DNA of 64,000 nucleotides, from positions 62,001 to 126,000 of the forward strand of contig FNPS01000007.1 of assembly GCA_900107365.1 (NCBI GenBank), written 5' to 3'. This document shows positions 50,569-57,889 of this stretch, piece after piece. The first letter of the stretch is position 1, and every line of letters begins with the position of its first letter. The stretch is from Flavobacterium aquidurense (GTDB lineage: Bacteria > Bacteroidota > Bacteroidia > Flavobacteriales > Flavobacteriaceae). Below the pieces are notes generated by a model that saw nothing but the letters and a program-made list of their open reading frames with translations, made no database searches and was not told where the DNA came from. A program made the translations under genes and the position numbers.

Positions 50569-50625
50569 CCACAGATTAAAGGATTCTCACAGATTGAAAA
50601 ATCATTTTAATCCTTTAATCTGTGG
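50569..50625. repeat. Intergenic hairpin, word family F (CCACAGATTAAAGGATT)
   Basis: Perfect 17-bp arms at 50569-50585 and 50609-50625. It is preceded by family C words (50509-50535) and followed by a palindrome ACACATAGCTATGTGT (50699-50714) and CTATGTG words up to 50772. Confidence 0.75.
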
Positions 50626-50792
50626 CTTTAAAAAATTAAACATATAAAAACATAGATTTTATTGTTTAAAGAAAGTAAAAATAAACGACCAGTCATTTAC
50701 ACATAGCTATGTGTTTTCATGCAAAGTGAAATGCCTTTTTTTTAAGCTTTTTAAACTATGTCTCTATGTGTTAAAAATAAAACACAACAAGA

Positions 50793-51548
50793 ATGAAAAA
50801 AACAGTTTTGATTACTGGAGCGACTAGCGGAATTGGAAAAGCAACTGCGCAAATAATGGCAAAAAAGGATTATAAAGTAATTCTTTGTGGAAGACGTAAG
50901 GAACGTTTGGCAGAGCTTGAGAAAGAACTTTCTGAATTTACAGAAGTACATTCACTTTCTTTTGATGTTCGTGATAAAGAGGCAGTTTTCTCAACAATCA
51001 ATTCATTGCCAGCAGAATTTTCACAAATTGACGTTTTAATTAATAATGCCGGAAATGCACACGGTTTAGATCCAATTCAAAATGGAAATGTTGACGATTG
51101 GGATGCCATGATTGATATTAATGTAAAAGGACTTTTGTACGTTTCGAAAGCGATAATTCCCCAGATGATACAAAGAAAAGCGGGACATATTATCAATATT
51201 GGTTCCATTGCCGGTAAAGAAGTGTATCCCAACGGAAATGTATATTGCGCTTCAAAACACGCTGTCGATGCCATTAACAACGGAATGCGAATGGATTTAA
51301 ATCCATACGGGATTAGAGTTGGAGCAATTCATCCGGGAATGGTTGAAACCGAATTTAGTGAAGTTCGTTTTAAAGGCGATGCAGACAGAGCGTCGAATGT
51401 CTATAAAGGTTTAGATGCCTTGCAAGCGGAAGATATTGCAGATATAATTCATTTTGTAGTGTCCAGAAAATACCATGTTAATATTGCAGATTTGATCGTG
51501 TACCCTACAGCACAGGCTTCGGCAACGATCGTAAAAAAGAATATTTAG
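50793..51548 (+). CDS. Short-chain dehydrogenase/reductase (YdfG-like)
   Basis: A 251-residue classical SDR. The cofactor motif is TGATSGIG (residues 8-15), with NNAG at 84-87. The catalytic residues are Ser138 (NIGSIAG), Tyr151 and Lys155 (YCASK). IHPGMVETEFSEVRFKGD closes the substrate side. It resembles YdfG/serine-3-dehydrogenase proteins, which act on 3-hydroxy acids. An Arg pair after the second strand (CGRRKER) suggests NADPH. It is a single gene. Confidence 0.92.
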   Translation: MKKTVLITGATSGIGKATAQIMAKKDYKVILCGRRKERLAELEKELSEFTEVHSLSFDVRDKEAVFSTINSLPAEFSQIDVLINNAGNAHGLDPIQNGNVDDWDAMIDINVKGLLYVSKAIIPQMIQRKAGHIINIGSIAGKEVYPNGNVYCASKHAVDAINNGMRMDLNPYGIRVGAIHPGMVETEFSEVRFKGDADRASNVYKGLDALQAEDIADIIHFVVSRKYHVNIADLIVYPTAQASATIVKKNI

Positions 51549-51867
51549 ATTTTTTTCATGATAATATTTATAAAACAAGTCCCAGAGGGACATCATGTTT
51601 ATAGATATTTATAATTTATTCGATAGAACCCCCTCGGGGTGGAATATTTATTGGGTATGAAATATCGGGAATATCGCTCCGCTGGAGCTTTGTTTTATTG
51701 ATGTGTCTTAGCTATAAACATGTTGCTCCGCTGGAGCTTTATTATTGGTTATATTAATGTTTAAAATTTTAGATTGTTAGACTTTATATAAATTAGATTA
51801 ATTTAGAATTCGAAGTTCAACAATCTAAGAAGTCTAAAAATCTAAGCCAGTCTAACATCTAAAAAGA
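51549..51867. repeat. 319-bp gap with four family B mini-hairpins and family G words
   Basis: GTCCC-aga-GGGAC (51579-51591), ACCCC-ctc-GGGGT (51628-51640), GCTCC-gct-GGAGC (51676-51688) and GCTCC-gct-GGAGC (51725-51737) are spaced about 48 bp apart. Spacer words such as CTATAAACATGTTG lie between them. 51768-51866 then has TTAGATTGTTAGACTTTA and CAATCTAAGAAGTCTAAAAA, which pair with each other (family G). No gene is seen. Confidence 0.8.
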
Positions 51868-53019
51868 ATGATCAACAAACGCCTTTTAATAAAAAACCTG
51901 CTCGCTCATAATGATGAGAGCAGTTTTTATGATAAAAAAAGGCAGTTGAATCTGCACTCCCGTGAAGGAAAAGGAAAATTTCTCAAACACATTTGTGCAT
52001 TATCCAATTCAAATCCAACCAATAATTCTTATATAGTTGTTGGAGTTGAAGATCAGGATAATGAGATTGTTGGCGATGATTTCTTTGATGATAGTCGAAT
52101 TCAGAATCTCGTCAATGCTTTTTTAGAAAATCCTCCTAAAATTCAATACGAAAATGTACCGTTTCCGAATCTTCCAAAAGATAAAGTAATCGGATTGGTT
52201 ACTATTAAACCCAAGAATAAAATTTCGTATTTTAAAAAAGGAATTCACACGATATTAGCCAATAGTGTTTTTATTAGGCGCGGGAGTAATTCAGTTCCTG
52301 TTGAAGGCGAGATAGAGAAGAATTATCAAAATACAGAAACAGTTATTGGGATTGAAAATAGTTCCCGAAATAGCATTCAATATACACTCGATGGTGTTAT
52401 TGACTTTATGAATTTCAGGCATAAAGATATGTCACCGAAATATCACGTTTTTAAAGAGTTATTTGTGATATGCTGGGCTGGAGTTCCTAAAAAATCGCGT
52501 GATAAAGCCTTTCTTTCCAGAGTTGATATTGAATTGATTAACGAACAAATCAAGCTTTTTTATTCGGCACAAGATGTTGTAACGATTATTTTTGATGATG
52601 ATAGTTTTACGATAACTGAATATGTTCCGTTAGGATTGAATGATAAAACAAGTTATTATCCGTTAGAAGAACAAACCATTCGTTTCTTTGATAATGGTTA
52701 TTACAAAATCGATCGAAAAATGCTTTTTCAGCCACCTGAATTTAATCGAAAAATGCTGTATCATATTTACAATTCGAATATAGCATTACTTCAGAAACTG
52801 CAGAAAGGTTTAACTTTATCAGAACGAGAATTAAGTGATCTTGAAAATCTTCCTTCCACTTTTATGATCTGCCATTTGAATGGTTTTGATGACGCAAAGC
52901 AGAAATTAATTGATGCTAAATTGCTTTTAAAACCTTTTTCGCAAGTGTACTTGTCTTTTAAGGAAGCTTTAAGGATTCTTCGAAAAATGAAATATGATTT
53001 TCAGGAAGGTACAAAGTAA
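51868..53019 (+). CDS. AlbA_2 (Schlafen-type) domain protein
   Basis: 383 residues. The N-terminal 150 residues match the AlbA_2/divergent AAA-4 type found in many ATP-binding or nucleic-acid-linked proteins: ESSFYDKKRQLNLHSREGKGKFLKHICALSNSN, SYIVVGVEDQDNEIVGDDFF, IGLVTIKPKNKISYFKKG, SVFIRRGSNS. The C-terminal half is not recognised. No membrane segment is present. Some proteins of this kind act in regulation or defence, but nothing nearby supports a defence role. It stands alone after a repeat-filled gap. Confidence 0.82.
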   Translation: MINKRLLIKNLLAHNDESSFYDKKRQLNLHSREGKGKFLKHICALSNSNPTNNSYIVVGVEDQDNEIVGDDFFDDSRIQNLVNAFLENPPKIQYENVPFPNLPKDKVIGLVTIKPKNKISYFKKGIHTILANSVFIRRGSNSVPVEGEIEKNYQNTETVIGIENSSRNSIQYTLDGVIDFMNFRHKDMSPKYHVFKELFVICWAGVPKKSRDKAFLSRVDIELINEQIKLFYSAQDVVTIIFDDDSFTITEYVPLGLNDKTSYYPLEEQTIRFFDNGYYKIDRKMLFQPPEFNRKMLYHIYNSNIALLQKLQKGLTLSERELSDLENLPSTFMICHLNGFDDAKQKLIDAKLLLKPFSQVYLSFKEALRILRKMKYDFQEGTK

Positions 53020-53133
53020 CAAAGGTGCAAAGCGACAAAGGTTTCTTGTAGAGGCACACGGTAGTGCGTCTAAAACAAAGTAAGAAGTTTTATTGAATTG
53101 CCTCCAGCTTATCCGAATTATTTCTTCAACAAA
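53020..53133. repeat. Short gap with ACAAAGGTGCAAAGCGACAAAGG words
   Basis: GTACAAAGTAACAAAGG and GTGCAAAGCGACAAAGG are direct repeats just after the AlbA_2 gene's stop. The rest of the gap shows nothing clear. Confidence 0.5.
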
Positions 53134-53877
53134 TTACTGATACAATAAATATTGATTCACTTCATCATAAGGAAATAGAAGCTCTTTTGGGCCATCGGCA
53201 TAGGATGCCGCTTCATAAGAGTTGTAATATAAAAGCAGTCCTTCTTCTGTATAGAAAATATTCTGAGGTAATTGAAATTTGTCATTTTCGAACATTAGAC
53301 CTGTTGCGTTAATGTTTGCTTTTGAAGGAATTTTATATTTCTCGCGGAATGTTTTTTCGGCGAAAGCCTTAAATTCTTTCTCATTTTTAAAAATTTGATC
53401 AGAAAAAATGATTTTTCCTGTTTTTGGATCAAATAATAGAGAACGATATCCCTGATAACCATGTGCGCCACCGGTAAAAGTATAATGATCAATTTTTATA
53501 TTAATAATTTGACTTGATTCAAATTCTACATTTCCTTTAATTTTACCTTCCCACCCAAAAGTTTCATTTGGAAATTTTTCGTGCATTTCTTCATAAGACT
53601 CAATAAAAGAGTTTGTCAATGCGTTGTAGTCATTTGGTTTTACTGGCTTTTCTCCAAAATAAACAATTTCTTTTACGACTGAAAATATTTTTTTGTTAAT
53701 GCTATCTGCCACAACAGGAGCATTTTTTGCAATCGGAATGTCAATCGTAATTATTGGGCAATCTGTTTTGCAAGGCAGGATAGATTTTTTTTCAAATGTT
53801 ATCTTTTCAAATGAAAGCTCTTTGTTGCAACTAGTGAATATTAAAAACAAAGAAACTAAATAAGTATACGGTTTCAT
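53134..53877 (-). CDS. DUF3298/DUF4163-type lipoprotein
   Basis: 247 residues. A lipoprotein signal ends at Cys17 (LIFTSCNKE). The mature part shows the DUF4163 and DUF3298 pattern known from RsiV-like and other envelope proteins: CPIITIDIPIAKNAPVVADSINKKI, then IKIDHYTFTGGAHGYQGYRSLLFDPKTGKII and LLPF-type LLFPYDEV near the end. The role is unknown; no sigma factor lies next to it. It is divergent from metB with a 200-bp shared region. Confidence 0.87.
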   Translation of the reverse strand: MKPYTYLVSLFLIFTSCNKELSFEKITFEKKSILPCKTDCPIITIDIPIAKNAPVVADSINKKIFSVVKEIVYFGEKPVKPNDYNALTNSFIESYEEMHEKFPNETFGWEGKIKGNVEFESSQIINIKIDHYTFTGGAHGYQGYRSLLFDPKTGKIIFSDQIFKNEKEFKAFAEKTFREKYKIPSKANINATGLMFENDKFQLPQNIFYTEEGLLLYYNSYEAASYADGPKELLFPYDEVNQYLLYQ

Positions 53878-53994
53878 ATATCTAAGAGTTATTTGTTAAG
53901 GGTCATAAATGGTATCGCATTTTATTTGTGTTTTTTTTGCTTTCGCAAAGCTCTGGTTATTTGCGATTTCATAACTTAAACTGTTAATTATATA

Positions 53995-54044
53995 CAAAGG
54001 TAAGAAGTTGTGTCAGGATTAAAATAAATTAAACGGTAAATTTG
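53995..54044. promoter_or_regulatory. Divergent -7 boxes between the DUF3298 gene and metB
   Basis: The minus-strand box TACCTTTG (53995-54002) lies 117 bp before the DUF3298 gene. The plus-strand box TAAATTTG (54037-54044) lies 33 bp before metB. The nearest TTG for the latter (54008-54010) is 26 bp away, slightly more than usual. Confidence 0.5.
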
Positions 54045-54077
54045 TAGTCTAAAATAGCGTTTTAAAAACATAACTAT

Positions 54078-55220
54078 ATGAAATTCAATACTAAAGTGAT
54101 TCATGGTGGTCAGCATCATGACCCAAGTACAGGAGCAGTAATGCCTCCTGTATATCAAACTTCAACTTATATTCAGACAAGTCCAGGACAACCTTTGGGG
54201 GATTACGAATACAGCAGAGCTTCAAATCCAACCCGTACAGCATTAGAAAATGCTTTGGCTAGTATTGAAAATGGTACTCGCGGATTGGCTTTTTCATCAG
54301 GATTAGCAGCTACCGATTGTATTTTAAGAGGATTGAAAGCAGGAGATGAAGTCATTGCAATGGATGATTTATATGGAGGAACTTACAGAATGTTTTCAAG
54401 AATTTACAAAGATTCCGGAATTAAATTTCACTTTGTTGATATGACTGATATCACAAAATTGAAGTCATTAATCAATGAAAATACAAAGCTGATTTGGGTA
54501 GAAACGCCAACAAATCCATTAATGAAATTGGCTGATATCGAAGAAGTAGCTAAAATCACAAAAGCGAATAATATTTTATTTGCTGTTGATAATACTTTTG
54601 CAACGCCTTATTTACAAAAACCACTTGATTTAGGAGCTGATATTGTCATGCATTCTGCAACAAAATATTTAGGAGGACATTCTGATGTTATTGCGGGAGC
54701 TTTAATTGTAAAAGATGAAGCTTTAGGAGAGCAATTGCATTTTCAGCAATTTGCAACCGGTGCGACATTGGGGCCAATGGATAGTTTTTTGGTTTTAAGA
54801 GGAATCAAAACCCTTTCGTTAAGAGTGCAAAGACACTGTGAAAATGGAGAAAAAGTAGTGGAATATTTAACAAAACATCCAAAAATAAAAACGGTTTATT
54901 ATCCAGGATTGCCAAGTCATCCGTTTCATGAAATTGCTAAAAAACAAATGAAAGCTTTTGGAGGAATGGTTTCATTTACATTCGTTTCTGGTAAAAAGGA
55001 AGATTCGATTAGTTTTTTAGAAAAATTAAAAGTATTCACTTTGGCAGAATCATTAGGTGGAGTTGAATCATTAGCCAATCATCCGGCTTTGATGACGCAT
55101 GCTTCAATTCCGGCAGACAAAAGAGCCGAAGTTGGTATTACCGATGATTTAGTTCGATTAAGTGTTGGTATTGAAGATGCTGAAGATTTAATTGCCGATT
55201 TAGAACAGGCACTAGCATAA
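54078..55220 (+). CDS. metB: Cystathionine gamma-synthase/lyase family PLP enzyme
   Basis: A 380-residue trans-sulfuration enzyme of normal length. The PLP lysine is Lys196 in MHSATKYLGGHSDVIAG. Other landmarks are YSRASNPTRTALE, FSSGLAATDCIL, the Tyr of DDLYGGTYR, VETPTNPLMKLADI and ESLGGVESLANHPALMTH. The family contains cystathionine gamma-synthase (methionine biosynthesis) and gamma-lyase (cysteine formation), which cannot be separated with certainty by motifs alone. I prefer synthase, as most annotated relatives are. It is monocistronic with a terminator at 55243-55287. Confidence 0.9.
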   Translation: MKFNTKVIHGGQHHDPSTGAVMPPVYQTSTYIQTSPGQPLGDYEYSRASNPTRTALENALASIENGTRGLAFSSGLAATDCILRGLKAGDEVIAMDDLYGGTYRMFSRIYKDSGIKFHFVDMTDITKLKSLINENTKLIWVETPTNPLMKLADIEEVAKITKANNILFAVDNTFATPYLQKPLDLGADIVMHSATKYLGGHSDVIAGALIVKDEALGEQLHFQQFATGATLGPMDSFLVLRGIKTLSLRVQRHCENGEKVVEYLTKHPKIKTVYYPGLPSHPFHEIAKKQMKAFGGMVSFTFVSGKKEDSISFLEKLKVFTLAESLGGVESLANHPALMTHASIPADKRAEVGITDDLVRLSVGIEDAEDLIADLEQALA

Positions 55221-55242
55221 AAAGATAAATTCTAAAATAAAA

Positions 55243-55287
55243 AAAATCCCAAATTCCAATCATAATCATTTTGGAATTTGGGATTTT
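55243..55287. terminator. Terminator between metB and the convergent outer-membrane protein gene
   Basis: Perfect 16-bp arms AAAATCCCAAATTCCA (55243-55258) and complement (55272-55287), with A- and T-runs outside. The stem closely resembles the terminator at 39965-40008. Confidence 0.88.
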
Positions 55288-55303
55288 ATATTTGGGGATG
55301 TCT

Positions 55304-56095
55304 TTAAAATTCTAAGTAATAAATATATCCTACATTGAACCAAACTTGCGAATCGTTCGATTTGTTTTCTTTATAAAGATCTTTATTTGGGTTTAGGCCA
55401 TCAACCCAGTCAGAACTGAATCCTTGATAACGGGCTTCAAACATAAGATCGCTCATTGTTGTTAATTTGTAGTGAACTCCAATACCTGCGGTAACCGAAG
55501 CAACTATTCCGTTTTCACTAGAAAAACCATAGGGACGACCGTCTGAAGGCGTTAAGTATTTTGGAAATGTAGTTTGAGGAAGTCCTAATGTACCCAATCT
55601 CGAATCAACTTTAGTAGAATAGTAACTAACCTGAAATCCCAAACTTACGTAAGGGCTAAAGCCGCCAATTGTATTTTCAAAATCATGAATTTTCATGAAC
55701 GGTGAATATTCCAATTGAGCTCCAAGGTTGACTAGTGTAGAACTACCGTGCATTGCTCTAAGATGTTGAACAAGGTTTTTGAATTTTTCTCTTTCTACCC
55801 ATTCACCAAAATGTTCTAATTTGGTTGTGTTAAAAGATAATTCGGATCTTACTTTGAAGTGTTCTGAAAAAAAACTTTCATGATTGTTATTGGCAGAAAA
55901 GTTGATAAAGTGAACAATTCCAACTCCAATTCCGGTATTTCCAACATTAGTCTTAAAATCATGTCTTTGACCATAATCAGATTGAAAAGTCAAAGGTCCG
56001 AATACTATTCCTACTTCTTGTGCAATACCTTGCGCTGTCGATGTTGTTGAAATTCCGATGAAGGCGAATAATGTGAGTATTATAGGTTTAAGCAT
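55304..56095 (-). CDS. Outer-membrane beta-barrel protein (THC0290_0291-like)
   Basis: 263 residues. A signal peptide (1-21, ending STAQG) is followed by alternating strand-like segments ending in Phe (IYYLEF), typical of an outer-membrane barrel. The opening QEVGIVFGPLTFQSDYGQR and later ARYQGFSSDWVDGLNPN resemble the Flavobacteriia family named THC0290_0291, whose role is unknown. A TATATTTG -7 box (56120-56127) with a TTG 18 bp further upstream (56146-56148) lies 24 bp before the start. Confidence 0.8.
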   Translation of the reverse strand: MLKPIILTLFAFIGISTTSTAQGIAQEVGIVFGPLTFQSDYGQRHDFKTNVGNTGIGVGIVHFINFSANNNHESFFSEHFKVRSELSFNTTKLEHFGEWVEREKFKNLVQHLRAMHGSSTLVNLGAQLEYSPFMKIHDFENTIGGFSPYVSLGFQVSYYSTKVDSRLGTLGLPQTTFPKYLTPSDGRPYGFSSENGIVASVTAGIGVHYKLTTMSDLMFEARYQGFSSDWVDGLNPNKDLYKENKSNDSQVWFNVGYIYYLEF

Positions 56096-56419
56096 GTTTT
56101 GGGGGCTTTCAAATCATGGCAAATATATAAAAAACATGTACGATTCAAAATAATATATTCGTCTATTAAAAAATAAGTAGCAAAATACTTAATTTGTTAA
56201 CTTTAAGCTGGTTGTTTTGATGTAAAATAAGTAGTGTAAAATGCTATTGTAGATAAAGTTTGAAAAATTAACAATTCAATGTTGAGATCTAAAAAAAATC
56301 ACATTAGATCAGCATTTTGTTATATCTTTGTACGTTGAAACGAAAACGTTTTCTTAAACGTATTTTCTTATTTAATTGAGCGAAAATTAAAATAATTTAT
56401 CTGAATAATTTATTTAAAA
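56096..56419. promoter_or_regulatory. Divergent control region of the outer-membrane protein gene and gdhA
   Basis: Minus strand: TTG (56146-56148), 18 bp, TATATTTG (56120-56127), for the outer-membrane protein gene. Plus strand: TATCTTTG (56333-56340), a perfect -7 box, 79 bp before gdhA. The leader after it has a small GAAACG-type inverted element (GAAACGAAAACG, AAACG). 56150-56330 is AT-rich and nothing else is seen. Confidence 0.55.
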
Positions 56420-57763
56420 ATGGAACAAAAAATAAATGAATTTATGGCTCTTGTAGAGTCAAAGAATCCAAACGAGCCAGAGTTTCTTCAAGCCGTTAGA
56501 GAATTTGCAGAAACAGTAATTCCATTTATTGCAGAGCGTAAAAAATACGATGGAAAAAACTTACTTCTTAGAATTGCCGAACCAGAACGTTCTATAATAT
56601 TTAGAGTTCCGTGGGTTGACGATAGAGGAGAAATAATTGTAAACAGAGGTTTTAGAATTCAGATGAACTCGGCAATTGGACCTTATAAAGGCGGAATTAG
56701 ATTTCATCACTCTGTGAACCTATCAGTTTTGAAATTCTTAGCTTTTGAGCAGGTTTTCAAAAACAGTTTGACTACACTTCCAATGGGTGGTGGAAAAGGT
56801 GGTTCTGATTTTGATCCGGAAGGAAAATCTGATGCTGAGGTTATGCGTTTTTGTCAATCTTTCATGACGGAATTATGCCGTCATATTGGTCCTGATTTAG
56901 ATGTACCAGCAGGGGATATTGGGGTTGGAGCAAGAGAAATTGGATATTTATTTGGTCAATATAAAAGAATCAGAAATGAATTTACAGGTGTTTTAACCGG
57001 TAAAGGAATTGCTTACGGAGGATCATTAATCAGACCTGAGGCTACAGGATACGGAGTTGTTTATTTTACAGATCAAATGTTGCGTACAATCGGGCATGAC
57101 ATTAAAGGTAAAAGAGTGGCAATTTCAGGATTTGGAAATGTGGCTTGGGGAGTAGCGTTAAAAATAAATGAATTAGGAGGGAAAGTATTGACTATTTCTG
57201 GTCCTGATGGATATATTTATGATGAAGAAGGAATCTCTGGCGAAAAAATCGATCATATGCTTGAAATGAGAGCTACGGGTGATAACAGAGCAGAGGTTTA
57301 CCTTCAGAAATATCCAAATGCTGTTTTTCATAAAGGAAAAAGCCCATGGGAAGTAAAAGTTGATATTGCAATTCCATGTGCGACTCAAAATGAATTAAAC
57401 GGTGAAGATGCCCAAAAATTAATCGACAACGGTGTTTTGTGTGTTACTGAAGCGGCAAACATGCCGTCTACCTTAGATGCAATTAAATTATTCTTAGACA
57501 ATAAAGTGTTATTCGCTCCAGGAAAAGCAGCTAATGCTGGTGGTGTTGCAGCATCTGGATTAGAAATGACGCAAAACTCAATTCGTCTAAACTGGACAAG
57601 TGAAGAAGTTGATTTGAGATTAAAAGATATCATGGTTGGCATTCACAACCAATGTAAAAAATACGGTGTTGGCGAAGATGGTTATGTAAACTACGTAAAA
57701 GGAGCGAACATTGCCGGATTTGTTAAAGTTGCTGATGCTATGCTTGCACAAGGAGTAGTATAA
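56420..57763 (+). CDS. gdhA: NADP-type glutamate dehydrogenase
   Basis: Converts 2-oxoglutarate and ammonia to glutamate in the cytoplasm. 447 residues, the size of the hexameric NADP(H) form. Landmarks are NSAIGPYKGGIRFHHSVNLSVLKFLAFEQ, the active-site LPMGGGKGGSDFDP, VPAGDIGVGAREIGYLFGQY and the Rossmann motif VAISGFGNVAWG. FAPGKAANAGGVAASGLEMTQN near the end is the family's conserved hinge region. It is monocistronic and has a hairpin terminator after it. Confidence 0.96.
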   Translation: MEQKINEFMALVESKNPNEPEFLQAVREFAETVIPFIAERKKYDGKNLLLRIAEPERSIIFRVPWVDDRGEIIVNRGFRIQMNSAIGPYKGGIRFHHSVNLSVLKFLAFEQVFKNSLTTLPMGGGKGGSDFDPEGKSDAEVMRFCQSFMTELCRHIGPDLDVPAGDIGVGAREIGYLFGQYKRIRNEFTGVLTGKGIAYGGSLIRPEATGYGVVYFTDQMLRTIGHDIKGKRVAISGFGNVAWGVALKINELGGKVLTISGPDGYIYDEEGISGEKIDHMLEMRATGDNRAEVYLQKYPNAVFHKGKSPWEVKVDIAIPCATQNELNGEDAQKLIDNGVLCVTEAANMPSTLDAIKLFLDNKVLFAPGKAANAGGVAASGLEMTQNSIRLNWTSEEVDLRLKDIMVGIHNQCKKYGVGEDGYVNYVKGANIAGFVKVADAMLAQGVV

Positions 57764-57783
57764 AAATTTGTTTTAGTTATAGG

Positions 57784-57818
57784 ATGCCTTCATTTGTCGA
57801 AAGATAAATCGAAGGCAT
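57784..57818 (+). terminator. Terminator after gdhA
   Basis: ATGCCTTC (57784-57791) pairs with GAAGGCAT (57811-57818), followed by TTTTTTA. The stem can be extended weakly inside. Confidence 0.75.
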
Positions 57819-57862
57819 TTTTTATTTGTAAAAGAACAAAATTCAAATACTTTCGTTTGTAT

Positions 57863-57870
57863 TATATTTG
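57863..57870 (+). promoter_or_regulatory. -7 promoter box of the porZ-like gene
   Basis: TATATTTG matches the consensus, 19 bp before the ATG at 57890. Confidence 0.55.
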
Positions 57871-57889
57871 CCTATCTGAATATTAAATA

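Noticed and set aside
51868..53019. Anti-phage defence gene (Schlafen-like)
   Set aside because: Only the AlbA_2 domain is recognisable. No nuclease or partner genes and no defence neighbourhood are present.
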